Shown: positions 7,243 through 15,365 of the stretch, piece after piece
Position numbering within the stretch: position 1 is the stretch's first letter
How the letters are laid out: each line of letters begins with the position of its first letter
Source: Erysipelatoclostridium sp. An173
GTDB lineage: Bacteria; Bacillota_I; Bacilli_A; Erysipelotrichales; Coprobacillaceae
Assembly (NCBI RefSeq): GCF_002160495.1
Contig: NZ_NFKR01000023.1
Span: forward strand, 1 to 43,125
Length of the DNA: 43,125 nt
Reading direction: 5' to 3'
Position numbers and translations under genes: made by a program
Notes under the pieces: model-generated
Databases searched by the model: none
What the model saw: only the letters and a program-made list of their open reading frames with translations
What the model was told of the DNA's origin: nothing

Positions 7243-9699
7243 TTATCTTAAAATTCGCATTGAATTTAAAATGGCAATCAATGTTACACCAACATCAGCA
7301 AATACACCCATCCACATATTAGATAATCCAAACATTGTTAAAAGTAAAACTCCTATTTTGATAACCAATGTAAAAATTACATTTTGTTTTAAAATAAGAT
7401 TTGTTTTTTTGGAAATATCAATGGCTTCACCAATGGTATCAATATCATCGTTCATTAAGACAATATCAGCAGCTTCGATTGCAGCATCGCTACCGACACC
7501 ACCCATGGCAATTCCTAAATCAGCTCGAGCTAAAACTGGTGCATCATTGATACCATCACCAACGAATGCTGTTTTTTTATTATCTTGGATCAATTCTTCA
7601 ACTTTTGTTACTTTATCTTGTGGTAGTAATTCACTATAAACACGATCAATACCTACTTTACTAGCAATATCATCAGCTACTTCTTTACGATCACCAGTTA
7701 ACATAACGGTATCTTTTATTCCTGATTGTTTCAATCGTTTAATTCCAGTAATAGCAGTATCTTTGATCTTATCAGCAACAACAATATTTCCTAAATACTC
7801 ATCATTACAAGTTATATGAACTACTGTTCCAACTGTTGTTGGGTTTGTTACTTGATAACCCATATCTTCAATATAAGATTTATTTCCTAAATGATATAAA
7901 TCATTATCAATCTTTACCTCAATACCTTTACCAGCAACTTCTTTAAAATCTGAAATTCTTGATTGATCAATTTCTTGACCATATTTTTCAACAATACTTC
8001 TAGCAATTGGATGATTAGACATTCTTTCACCATAAGCACCAATCATTAATAAATCATCAGAACCATTGACTTCGACAACTTCAAAGCTACCTTCAGTTAA
8101 AGTTCCAGTTTTATCAAATACTATAGTATCAATATCTTTTAATAGTTCTAAGTAATTGCCACCTTTAATTAATGCCCCAACTTTACTAGCTTTTCCTAAT
8201 CCGGCATATAAACCTAACGGTATTGAAATGACTAAAGCACAAGGACATGAAACAACTAAAAATGTTAATGCTCGATATAACCAGTCAGTAAAGACTGCAT
8301 CTTTAAATATCAACATTGGAATTACTGCTAAAGCAACAGCTAGAAAAACTACTGTTGGAGTATATACTCTAGCAAACTTAGTTATAAATTGTTCGATTGG
8401 AGCTTTTTTACTAGCAGCATTTTCAACTAAATCTAAAATCTTAGATACTGTTGAATTTTCATAAGCTTGAGTTACCTTGATTTTAATAACGCCTGTTAAA
8501 TTTACAACACCAGCTAAAACTTCATCATTAATATCTACATTTCGTGGTAATGTTTCTCCTGTCAAACTTGATGTATCTAAGCTACTATTACCATTAACTA
8601 TAATACCATCTAATGGTACTTTTTCTCCTGGTTTTACTAATATTATATCATTGATTTTAACTTCTTCAGGAGCCACTTGTTTTACTGTATCGTCAATTAC
8701 TAAATTAGCATATTCACTTTTAATATCCATTAATGAACTAATAGAAGTTCTTGTTTTATTAACTGCATATGCCTGAAAAATTTCACCAATTGAATAAAAT
8801 AGCATTACTGCTATTGCTTCTTTGTAATCACTGATACAAAAAGCTCCGATTGTTGCAATACACATTAAAAAGTTTTCATCAAATATTTGACCTCTTTTTA
8901 TATTTTTTAAAGCTTTAAATAAAACTTTATAACCAATTAATAAATAAGCAATACCAAAGATAAATACATCATATTTTGTACCACCTAAAATAATTCCAAT
9001 TATATAAATTATTGTTCCAATAATTAATTCCACATGATCTTTACAAACAAATAGTTTTGGTTTTTCTATAACTTTAATATCTTTTTTCATTGATAAAGTA
9101 ATTCCGCTTTCTACTTTATCAATTACATTTTTCAAACGTTTTAATAATTCATCATCACTCATTTCCCTATTCAACTTAACTTTTAGTGTTTCAGTTGAAA
9201 ATATTATCATTGCATCTTCAACTTCATCCATCTTATTAATCTCTTGTTCAACTTTCATTGCACAATGTGCGCAATCAAGTCCATTAATATTAATATTGAT
9301 AGCATTTTTTAAATCACCATGGTGCATTGTTTCTACATGTTCATCATGATGGTCGTGATGACATCCACAACCACATTCATCATGGTGGTGTTCATGATTG
9401 CAATCGCATGAATGGTGATGATGATCATGGTCACAATCACATGAATGGTGATGGTGTTCGTGATCATGTTCGTTGTGTGTTGAATTTTGATTAACTAATT
9501 CAACATCTGGTTCGATACTACAAACAACTTGTTTGATCTTTTCTTCATCAAAACTATTTTCATCAACATCTAAAAACAACGTCGTAGTTGCAAAAGCAAT
9601 ATTACATTCATTGACATAATCTAATTTATTAAGCTGATCTTCTATTTTTTGAGCACAATGAGCACAATCCAATCCCTTCAAACTATACTTTAGTTTCAT
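7243..9699 (-). CDS. zntA: Zinc/cadmium/lead-exporting P1B-type ATPase
   Basis: An 818-aa ATP-driven efflux pump for Zn2+/Cd2+/Pb2+ in the cytoplasmic membrane. Two heavy-metal-associated domains occur, with CAHC motifs at C12/C15 and C143/C146. They are joined by a very His/Cys/Asp-rich linker (about 75-128) likely to buffer zinc. Catalytic motifs are TGE (380-382), the metal-path SCPCALV (C485, C487), the phosphorylated Asp in DKTGTLTEG (D529), the HP locus SNHPIA (H563), and GDGINDAPVLARAD (714-727). The Lys in M7 (LVIKIGVLLL) and Asp in M8 (ADVGVTL) are the P1B-2 (ZntA/CadA) signature and argue against copper. It lies 12 nt downstream of the ArsR-family regulator with RBS GGGAGG. Confidence 0.95.
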   Translation of the reverse strand: MKLKYSLKGLDCAHCAQKIEDQLNKLDYVNECNIAFATTTLFLDVDENSFDEEKIKQVVCSIEPDVELVNQNSTHNEHDHEHHHHSCDCDHDHHHHSCDCNHEHHHDECGCGCHHDHHDEHVETMHHGDLKNAINININGLDCAHCAMKVEQEINKMDEVEDAMIIFSTETLKVKLNREMSDDELLKRLKNVIDKVESGITLSMKKDIKVIEKPKLFVCKDHVELIIGTIIYIIGIILGGTKYDVFIFGIAYLLIGYKVLFKALKNIKRGQIFDENFLMCIATIGAFCISDYKEAIAVMLFYSIGEIFQAYAVNKTRTSISSLMDIKSEYANLVIDDTVKQVAPEEVKINDIILVKPGEKVPLDGIIVNGNSSLDTSSLTGETLPRNVDINDEVLAGVVNLTGVIKIKVTQAYENSTVSKILDLVENAASKKAPIEQFITKFARVYTPTVVFLAVALAVIPMLIFKDAVFTDWLYRALTFLVVSCPCALVISIPLGLYAGLGKASKVGALIKGGNYLELLKDIDTIVFDKTGTLTEGSFEVVEVNGSDDLLMIGAYGERMSNHPIARSIVEKYGQEIDQSRISDFKEVAGKGIEVKIDNDLYHLGNKSYIEDMGYQVTNPTTVGTVVHITCNDEYLGNIVVADKIKDTAITGIKRLKQSGIKDTVMLTGDRKEVADDIASKVGIDRVYSELLPQDKVTKVEELIQDNKKTAFVGDGINDAPVLARADLGIAMGGVGSDAAIEAADIVLMNDDIDTIGEAIDISKKTNLILKQNVIFTLVIKIGVLLLTMFGLSNMWMGVFADVGVTLIAILNSMRILR

Positions 9700-9711
9700 A
9701 AAAATCCTCCC

Positions 9712-10053
9712 TTATTTATTTAAATGCATAATATGTTTATATCCAGCATCAAATATCTGTTTTACATGTTCATCATCAAGTGAATAATAAATTAGACGGC
9801 CATCTCTTCTTGATTTTACTAATTTTGCCTGTTTTAAAATTCTTAATTGATGAGATATTGCTGATTGAGTCATATTTAAACATGCAGCCAAATCATAAAC
9901 ACACATTTCTGCCTCAAACAAAGCACAGATGATTCTAACTCTAGTAGTATCACCAAAGACTTTAAAAAGCTCGGCAACATCATATAATATTTCTTCTTGT
10001 GGCAATTTTTTACTTACTCTTGCCACTGTTTCTTCATTAACTATCTTTTCCAT
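9712..10053 (-). CDS. ArsR/SmtB-family zinc-responsive repressor (CzrA-like)
   Basis: A 113-aa winged-helix metalloregulator that should repress its own operon, including the downstream zinc ATPase, until metal binds. The recognition region MTQSAISHQLRILKQAKLVKSRRDGRLIYYSL is typical. The C-terminal helix has Asp, His (+2), His (+11 from the first His) and His (+14) in DEHVKQIFDAGYKHIMH. That is the alpha5 zinc/cobalt site spacing of CzrA (D84, H86, H97, H100). The alpha3N region reads EMCVYDL, with only one Cys, so the CadC-type soft-metal site is not complete. I infer zinc specificity. Its promoter carries a near-perfect inverted repeat at the transcription start. GAGGTG provides the RBS. 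Confidence 0.93.
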   Translation of the reverse strand: MEKIVNEETVARVSKKLPQEEILYDVAELFKVFGDTTRVRIICALFEAEMCVYDLAACLNMTQSAISHQLRILKQAKLVKSRRDGRLIYYSLDDEHVKQIFDAGYKHIMHLNK

Positions 10054-10066
10054 ATCACACCTCTTT

Positions 10067-10086
10067 ATATGAATACTTATTCATAT
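10067..10086. promoter_or_regulatory. Operator of the zinc-efflux operon
   Basis: The inverted repeat ATATGAATA-CT-TATTCATAT has 9-bp arms and a 2-nt centre. It closely matches the TATGAAT..ATTCATA operators of CzrA/CadC/SmtB regulators. It occupies about +3 to +22 relative to the predicted start of the arsR-zntA transcript, so a bound repressor would block initiation. Confidence 0.85.
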
Positions 10087-10095
10087 GTTAATATA

Positions 10096-10124
10096 ATTAT
10101 ATATCGTTATATTTACATTGTCAA
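10096..10124 (-). promoter_or_regulatory. Consensus sigma-A promoter of the arsR-zntA operon
   Basis: On the minus strand, TTGACA (10119-10124) and TATAAT (10096-10101) are separated by exactly 17 nt, a perfect consensus promoter. Such strength fits a gene pair held off by a repressor. It overlaps the divergent promoter of the hydrolase gene. Confidence 0.9.
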
Positions 10125-10140
10125 TTACAGATGTTAAAAT
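10112..10140 (+). promoter_or_regulatory. Divergent promoter of the cysteine hydrolase gene
   Basis: TTTACA (10112-10117), a 17-nt spacer and TAAAAT (10135-10140) preceded by an extended -10 TG. Its -35 box lies 1 nt from the -35 box of the divergent arsR promoter, so the two polymerase sites overlap and should interfere with one another. Confidence 0.65.
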
Positions 10141-10163
10141 ATTAAAAAAGGCTGGTGAATTAA

Positions 10164-10688
10164 ATGAAAAAATTATTAATAGTAATCGATTATCAAAATG
10201 ATTTTGTTAGTGGCAGCTTAGGTTTTGACCAGGCGGTTAATTTAGAAGAACATTTAGTTTCTTTAATTAATACATACCATGAAAACAACGATGATGTTAT
10301 TTTTACTCTTGATACTCATCAAGAAAATTATTTAGATACTCAAGAAGGACAAAAATTACCAATTGTTCACTGTGTTGAAAATACTGATGGTTGGCAGTTA
10401 TATGGAAAAGTTAGAGATTTGGCTAAAGATGATAAAAAAATTCTAAAAAACACTTTTGGTTCTTTAGAATTAGGTAATTATTTAAAAAATAAAGATTATC
10501 AAGAAATCACATTAGTGGGCGTTGTTTCTAATATTTGCGTTATCTCTAATGCAATAATTGTTAAAGCAGCACTACCAGAAGCTAAAATAACTGTTGATTA
10601 TCAAGGAATTGCAAGCAATGATGAAACCTTGCAGCAAAAAGCTCTAGATATTTTAAAGAATTTACAAATTGATATTATTGGCTGTTAA
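10164..10688 (+). CDS. Isochorismatase-family cysteine hydrolase, nicotinamidase-like
   Basis: A 174-aa cytosolic cysteine hydrolase. The catalytic triad is visible as Asp in VIDYQNDF (D9), Lys in ILKNTFGS (K95) and Cys in VVSNICVISNA (C125). The segment LPIVHCVENTDGWQL resembles the nicotinamidase stretch with HCV-GT-GAEL, and DTHQENY resembles the metal-site strand of those enzymes. Nicotinamidase (nicotinamide to nicotinate plus ammonia, NAD salvage) is the most likely role, but related amidases share these features and the metal-binding His residues are not all evident. It is divergent from the zinc regulator with overlapping promoters, which may impose mild co-regulation. RBS AAAAGGCTGGTGA. 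Confidence 0.82.
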   Translation: MKKLLIVIDYQNDFVSGSLGFDQAVNLEEHLVSLINTYHENNDDVIFTLDTHQENYLDTQEGQKLPIVHCVENTDGWQLYGKVRDLAKDDKKILKNTFGSLELGNYLKNKDYQEITLVGVVSNICVISNAIIVKAALPEAKITVDYQGIASNDETLQQKALDILKNLQIDIIGC

Positions 10689-10706
10689 TATTAAACAGCC
10701 ATTTTT
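10680..10706 (+). terminator. Terminator of the cysteine hydrolase gene
   Basis: GGCTGTT / AACAGCC stem followed by ATTTTTA. The stop codon of the hydrolase is part of the 5' arm and loop. Confidence 0.8.
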
Positions 10707-10707
10707 A

Positions 10708-11127
10708 TTATAGTTCACCATCAATTTTATAATAATGACGATAAGCGTTACCCCTTGTAATTCTTAGTAAGTTTTCTTCATTAGGAAAATGAACGGGATT
10801 AGTTTTATTTTTCTGATATAGTTTTATAACATCCTTAGCATCGGTTAAAATTTCCTCTAATTTCATTAAACCATACATTTTGGGTGGCAATAAATAGATT
10901 GGAATATCAACATTTGTTTTATCTATAAATTGTTCAACATATATTTTTAAATGCGGACAGCACATGATGATATCTACATTTGATAACTTATCTTCAACAA
11001 TAGCAAATGGATAAAACTCAATATTTACCTCATTTTCTAAATTTTTTTCAACTATCTCCTTTTTCATTCTCTCTGTTACATAACTTGAAGAAAAACCCCC
11101 ACCACAACAAATCAAAATCTTAAGCAT
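10708..11127 (-). CDS. PTS lactose/cellobiose-type IIB-like protein (orphan)
   Basis: A 139-aa protein whose first 100 residues look like a PTS EIIB of the lactose/cellobiose superfamily. It opens with a beta strand and a Cys-containing P-loop-like turn (LKILICCGGGFSSSYVTERMKKEI, C8 and C9). Later strands are IIMCCPHLKIYVEQF and IPIYLLPPKMYGLM. The phosphoacceptor would be C8 or C9. The GGGFSS loop replaces the more usual SAGMST, and a 40-residue C-terminal tail (FPNEENLLRITRGNAYRHYYKIDGEL) is unlike EIIB. No IIA, IIC or sugar hydrolase is adjacent, so it may be regulatory or serve a transporter elsewhere. RBS AAGGAG. Confidence 0.7.
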   Translation of the reverse strand: MLKILICCGGGFSSSYVTERMKKEIVEKNLENEVNIEFYPFAIVEDKLSNVDIIMCCPHLKIYVEQFIDKTNVDIPIYLLPPKMYGLMKLEEILTDAKDVIKLYQKNKTNPVHFPNEENLLRITRGNAYRHYYKIDGEL

Positions 11128-11258
11128 TATAAATCTCCTTCTTATATTGATATAAAAAATATTATAATTAATATTAACTTTTCTAGCAATAATTAATAAA
11201 ATTTATTATTATTTTGCATATTTTTATGCAATTATGCTTTGATTAGCTAATTTCTATC

Positions 11259-11287
11259 TTGTATCGCCTATAAAATAAGAGTATACT
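11259..11287 (+). promoter_or_regulatory. Promoter of ilvE
   Basis: TTGTAT (11259-11264), 17-nt spacer, TATACT (11282-11287), giving a leader of about 20 nt with GGGGG as RBS. There is no room for a T-box or attenuator between promoter and gene. Confidence 0.65.
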
Positions 11288-11314
11288 ATTAGTAAATTAA
11301 GGGGGTTTTTGATA

Positions 11315-12379
11315 ATGGAAATCAAAATTGAAAGAGCTGCGACTCTAAAAGAGAAACCAGATCAAAATAATTTGGGATTTGGAAATTATTTTACTGATCA
11401 TATGTTTATGATGGATTATACTGATGGAATTGGATGGCATGATGCACGTATTGTTCCATATGCACCTATTCCAATGGATCCTGCTACAATGGTATTACAT
11501 TATGCTCAAGAAACATTTGAAGGATTAAAAGCATATCGTGATCCTGATGGAAACATTACACTATTTAGACCAGAAATGAATGCTCGTAGAATGATTAATT
11601 CAAATAAACGTATTTGTATGGCAGAATTACCTGAAGATATGTTTGTTGAAGCTGTTGAAGCAATTGTAAAATATGAACAAGATTGGATTCCAACAGCAAA
11701 AGACACTTCTTTGTATATTCGTCCATTTATGTTTGCAAGTGAAGCTGGTGTTGGGGTACACCCTGCTAAAACTTATACATTTGTAATTATTTTATCACCT
11801 GTTGGTAATTATTATCCTGAAGGTGTAAATCCAGTTAAAATCTGGGTTGAAGATGAATATGTGCGTGCTGTAAAAGGTGGTACTGGATTTACAAAATGTG
11901 GTGGTAACTATGCTGCTAGTATTGCTGCACAAGTTAAAGCTGAATCACATGGATATACTCAAGTTCTTTGGTTAGATGGTGTTCATCGTAAATATGTCGA
12001 AGAAGTTGGAACAATGAATGTAATGTTTGTTATTGATGGAAAAGTTATTACTGCTCCATTGGAAGGATCTGTTTTACCTGGGGTAACTCGTGATTCAATT
12101 ATCCATATCTTAAAAGATTGGGGATATACTGTTGAAGAACGTGAATTAAGCATTGATGAATTAATGGAAGCTGGTAGAAAAGGTACTTTAACTGAAGCAT
12201 TTGGTACTGGAACAGCAGCTGTAATTTCTCCAGTTGGTCAACTTTATTATAAAGGTGAAGAAGTAGTAATTAATGATTTTAAAACTGGTGATTTAACACA
12301 AAAATTATATGACACTTTAACTGGTATTCAATGGGGACGTCTAGAAGATAAATACGGTTGGGTACGTCATATTAAATAG
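11315..12379 (+). CDS. ilvE: Branched-chain amino acid aminotransferase
   Basis: PLP-dependent fold-type IV enzyme interconverting valine, leucine and isoleucine with their 2-oxo acids, using glutamate/2-oxoglutarate. Hallmarks are HYAQETFEGLKAYR, RICMAELPEDMF, the Schiff-base Lys in GGTGFTKCGGNYAAS (K194) and EAFGTGTAAVISPVG. The length of 354 aa fits the BCAT class of Firmicutes. I choose the ATG at 11315, 9 nt after AAGGGGG. A TTG two codons earlier is only 3 nt from that RBS. It stands alone, without other ilv/leu genes, consistent with a catabolic or salvage role (inference). Confidence 0.95.
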   Translation: MEIKIERAATLKEKPDQNNLGFGNYFTDHMFMMDYTDGIGWHDARIVPYAPIPMDPATMVLHYAQETFEGLKAYRDPDGNITLFRPEMNARRMINSNKRICMAELPEDMFVEAVEAIVKYEQDWIPTAKDTSLYIRPFMFASEAGVGVHPAKTYTFVIILSPVGNYYPEGVNPVKIWVEDEYVRAVKGGTGFTKCGGNYAASIAAQVKAESHGYTQVLWLDGVHRKYVEEVGTMNVMFVIDGKVITAPLEGSVLPGVTRDSIIHILKDWGYTVEERELSIDELMEAGRKGTLTEAFGTGTAAVISPVGQLYYKGEEVVINDFKTGDLTQKLYDTLTGIQWGRLEDKYGWVRHIK

Positions 12380-12381
12380 AT

Positions 12382-12412
12382 AAAAAATAGCATCTGCAGA
12401 TGCTATTTTTTT
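12382..12412. terminator. Bidirectional terminator between ilvE and the 453-aa gene
   Basis: Perfect inverted repeat with 15-nt arms centred at 12396/12397 (core AATAGCATCTG / CAGATGCTATT) flanked by A- and T-runs, so it works on both strands. It touches the stop codon of the convergent gene. Confidence 0.9.
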
Positions 12413-13772
12413 ATTGACTAGATTCGATTTCTAAATATGATTCATTAAATTCACCATTTACAAAACCAACCGTAAAATCATTTTCAACATATGATTTCGT
12501 TTCTACTGAAATATCTTTCCCCTTATATAATATTTTAGCTGGTGAAAAACTGACTATAACCGTTCCCTCATTATCCATTACTCGAGCAATTATATAACTT
12601 TCAGTTAATATTGTTTGACTATTTGAATAACTATCAATAATTTTGCCATCTTCTTCATAAATAGATAAAATATGATAAGTTGGCATTATTGAGACAATCT
12701 TTTCAGCTGTAGAACCGTCACTGTCAAAGTCTTGATTACTACGTGCTAAACCAATATGCCAGCCATTTTGATTAAATTCTAATATTGTTTCTACATGGTC
12801 TAAGTCATCGTATTGTTCATTAACATATTCTTGCATTGAATTATATGTTTGACTCGTAGATGAAAGAGCCTGATTAAAGATAAAAATAATAATTCCAAAA
12901 TAAATAATTGCTATAATTAGTGTTTTTCTTACTTTTCTAGATTGAATATGATTGTATTGTACTTGATTTTTTGTTAGTTGTTGATAAAGATCAATATATT
13001 TTTTATCATATTTAATTTCATCATGTTCTAATATTTTAATCACTGTATTATAAATAGGAACATGCTTTTCTTCTACGTAGTTATCTAAGATTTGTTTATC
13101 TTTATTAATTTGATATTTAGTAACTGCTTCGATAAAATCTCGAAATTCATAAAAATGTACATCATCAATTTCTTTTAACAAATCTAGTATTTGTTGATAG
13201 TCTTTTTGATCAAAGGCTTCTTTTATTTTATTTATCACTTTATCAGGTTTATTATTATTTGAAAATAATCGTTGTAATTTTTTGGTTTCTATTTTTGTAT
13301 TTAGTGGGAATTCTTTATAAAAATAGATATTTAACAATTCTAAAATAACTTTAGCATTATTACTGTTTAATTCTTTTTGATAAATTAAAAAAGCATCTAT
13401 CAATTCTTCAGGCGACTCATTACATGCTAATGAAGTTAAATATAGTGTTAATTGAATCTGACGATCTTTATGTTTAGGAAATTGCATGCAAATTGAATTT
13501 AAGATTTGCTGAGTTTCCTGATAATTATCATAATCAAATTTTAAACTTGAATATAATTTGCTAAGGCTGTTTAAATAAATATTAGTATGCACAAGTGTGA
13601 ATATAATAAAACATATAAGTGATAAAATAAGCACGTATATTAAATATTCTCTAATAGATATGCAAGCAAGAAGCACTATTATATTAACTATATAATATAA
13701 ATAGTTAATTATTCTATTTTTTAAGTTAATTTTATCATAGTTTATTTTATACTTTTCGATAAAATTTTCCAT
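12411..13772 (-). CDS. Uncharacterised three-TM membrane protein
   Basis: A 453-aa protein I do not recognise. Hydrophobic helices lie at about 21-40, 42-62 and 284-303. Between the second and third is a roughly 220-residue charged, helical region with TPR-like spacing (for example KEAFDQKDYQQILDLLKEID), probably cytosolic. After the third helix, a beta-rich domain of about 150 residues (GWHIGLARSNQDFDSDGS..., ILSIYEEDGKIIDSYSNSQ) is probably extracellular. The overall design (membrane anchor, helical repeats, exported beta domain) resembles the WG-repeat protein at 3.4-5.0 kb without sharing its motifs. It is a single-gene unit with RBS GAGGGG and a codon style matching its neighbours. Confidence 0.75.
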   Translation of the reverse strand: MENFIEKYKINYDKINLKNRIINYLYYIVNIIVLLACISIREYLIYVLILSLICFIIFTLVHTNIYLNSLSKLYSSLKFDYDNYQETQQILNSICMQFPKHKDRQIQLTLYLTSLACNESPEELIDAFLIYQKELNSNNAKVILELLNIYFYKEFPLNTKIETKKLQRLFSNNNKPDKVINKIKEAFDQKDYQQILDLLKEIDDVHFYEFRDFIEAVTKYQINKDKQILDNYVEEKHVPIYNTVIKILEHDEIKYDKKYIDLYQQLTKNQVQYNHIQSRKVRKTLIIAIIYFGIIIFIFNQALSSTSQTYNSMQEYVNEQYDDLDHVETILEFNQNGWHIGLARSNQDFDSDGSTAEKIVSIMPTYHILSIYEEDGKIIDSYSNSQTILTESYIIARVMDNEGTVIVSFSPAKILYKGKDISVETKSYVENDFTVGFVNGEFNESYLEIESSQ

Positions 13773-13846
13773 TTTCTTTTACCCCTCTTTTTATATAAAC
13801 GAATTAAAAGTAAGCAGTAGATTATACTTGCTTACTTTAATAATAA

Positions 13847-15184
13847 TTATCGATTTTTTAAAGGAACATATTCATGAGTTTCCCCTACATATTTAGCTGC
13901 AGGACGAATAATCTTATCGGCATATAATTTGTTTTCAATATTATGAGCTAACCATCCTACTGAACGTCCTACTACAAACATTAACGTATATAACTCTCTT
14001 GGTATTGATAACATATCATAAATCAATCCACTATAAAAATCGACATTAGCACAAACATGAATTTTTTTTCTGCTTTCAATTGCAGCAATTGCCGCTTTTT
14101 CAAAGCGATAATAGAAATTAAATTCAGCTTCTCTCCCCTTTTCCTTGGCTAATTCTTTACATTGTTGTCTTAAAATTTCACATCTAGGATCGCTTAAAGT
14201 ATATACAGCATGACCAATACCATATATTAAGCCACTGTTATCATTAAAATTCTTATCTAATATTTGTTCAATAATTTGTTTTATTTGTTCATCGGTTGCA
14301 TCTAAACCAATACAATCAATAACTTTTTGCATTTGATCCATAACTGCAAGATTAGCACCACCATGGCGTGGTCCTTTTAATGAACCAATTGCTCCAGCAA
14401 AACTAGAATAAATATCAGTTCCCGTTGAACTAATTACAATATTTGTAAAAGTAGAGTTATTTCCACCACCGTGATCAGCATGTAAAACTAAACACATATC
14501 TAAAACTTCAGCTTCTTTAGTAGTAAACTTTTTATCATCTCTAAGTAAATACAAAATATTTTCAGCAATTGAATAATCTGGTCGTATTTGATGAATATAT
14601 AGACTCTGTTTATCAAAATAATGAACTTTACTACGATAAGCATAACATACAATCGATGGTATTTTAGCAATCAGATTTAATCCTTTATACATAGTTTCTT
14701 TAGGTGATGTGTTGTCAGGATCATCATCATATGAATAAAGCATTAATACTTCTTGCTGTAATTTATTCATTAAGTTTTTTGAAGGAAATCCTAAAATTTT
14801 AGATTCCAAATAATGTTTAGGTAATTCATAACGTTTAGACAACTCAGCTTTAAATGTTTCTAATTCATCCTTGTTTGGTAAATAACCAAAAATAATTAAA
14901 AAACATGTTTCTTCAAATAAAAAACGTTGATGTGGTTCTCTTTTATTAATTATGTCAGAAACAGCAATTCCTCGGTAATATAACTCACCACGACAATCTA
15001 TTTTTTTGTTATTTTCCCTTTTATAGCCTACTACATCAGCAATTTTAGTTAATCCAACTAAAACCCCGGTACCATCTTCATTTCTTAATCCTTTTTTTAC
15101 ATCATATTTTGTATACAGGTTATTATCGATGTTATTATCCCCATCTCTAGCCTTTTCGATAAATCTATCAACTAGTACACTCAT
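13847..15184 (-). CDS. gltA: Citrate synthase
   Basis: Condenses acetyl-CoA and oxaloacetate to citrate (or propionyl-CoA if a methylcitrate type). The three catalytic residues are seen as His in GPRHGGAN (H274), His in GIGHAVYTLSDPR (H325) and Asp in NVDFYSG (D382). The LHADHGGGNNSTF segment is the variant found in many anaerobe enzymes. I start it at the ATG at 15184, 7 nt after AGGAGGTG, giving 445 aa. The reading frame stays open 21 codons further, but that extension would run through the promoter and operator. No aconitase or isocitrate dehydrogenase is nearby, so its role here (glutamate supply) is inference. Confidence 0.94.
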   Translation of the reverse strand: MSVLVDRFIEKARDGDNNIDNNLYTKYDVKKGLRNEDGTGVLVGLTKIADVVGYKRENNKKIDCRGELYYRGIAVSDIINKREPHQRFLFEETCFLIIFGYLPNKDELETFKAELSKRYELPKHYLESKILGFPSKNLMNKLQQEVLMLYSYDDDPDNTSPKETMYKGLNLIAKIPSIVCYAYRSKVHYFDKQSLYIHQIRPDYSIAENILYLLRDDKKFTTKEAEVLDMCLVLHADHGGGNNSTFTNIVISSTGTDIYSSFAGAIGSLKGPRHGGANLAVMDQMQKVIDCIGLDATDEQIKQIIEQILDKNFNDNSGLIYGIGHAVYTLSDPRCEILRQQCKELAKEKGREAEFNFYYRFEKAAIAAIESRKKIHVCANVDFYSGLIYDMLSIPRELYTLMFVVGRSVGWLAHNIENKLYADKIIRPAAKYVGETHEYVPLKNR

Positions 15185-15215
15185 ATAAACACCTCCTAAA
15201 AATATAAGTAGGTTT

Positions 15216-15247
15216 ATTATAGCACTTATTATAGAAATTGTATACAA
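15216..15247 (-). promoter_or_regulatory. Promoter of citrate synthase
   Basis: On the minus strand an extended -10 box TGC-TATAAT (-10 hexamer at 15216-15221) has 17 nt upstream of it a weak -35 TATACA lying in the palindromic operator. A second TATAAT is at 15228-15233. A repressor on the operator would cover the -35 region. Confidence 0.6.
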
Positions 15248-15261
15248 TAATTGTATACAAT
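15237..15261. promoter_or_regulatory. Doubled palindromic operator ATTGTATACAAT
   Basis: Two identical perfect 12-bp palindromes, ATTGTATACAAT, at 15237-15248 and 15250-15261, centred 13 bp apart. They lie between the citrate synthase promoter and the divergent ATPase gene. The symmetry is that of a dimeric repressor (GntR-like half sites are one option); the regulator is not in this window. Confidence 0.7.
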
Positions 15262-15318
15262 ATTTTTTTAAGTTATTCTTAAATAATTCTAAATAAATCT
15301 AAATTATAATTGTGCTTA

Positions 15319-15347
15319 TTGTTTATTTCATTTTTTTAAGCTACAAT
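15319..15347 (+). promoter_or_regulatory. Promoter of the first CtpE-like ATPase gene
   Basis: TTGTTT (15319-15324), 17-nt spacer, TACAAT (15342-15347), about 12 nt of leader before AAAGGAG. It lies 58 nt from the doubled operator. Confidence 0.6.
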
Positions 15348-15365
15348 AATAAAAAGGAGAATTAT

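Noticed and set aside
7271-8776. Plus-strand open frames opposite the zinc ATPase gene
   Set aside because: They are antisense shadows of a well-supported gene, with no RBS and no family resemblance. The same holds for other opposite-strand frames within coaBC, malQ, ilvE, the hydrolases and the sulfur-relay gene.
11128-11314. T-box or attenuator upstream of ilvE
   Set aside because: A good promoter at 11259-11287 leaves only about 20 nt of leader, and no T-box core or terminator hairpin is present.
15185-15247. 21-codon N-terminal extension of citrate synthase
   Set aside because: It would start inside the operator, upstream of the predicted transcription start, has no RBS, and encodes a hydrophobic stretch foreign to the family. 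AGGAGGTG marks the internal ATG at 15184.
15312-15365. 18-codon extension of the first CtpE-like ATPase
   Set aside because: No RBS, and it overlaps the promoter at 15319-15347. AAAGGAG precedes the ATG at 15366.
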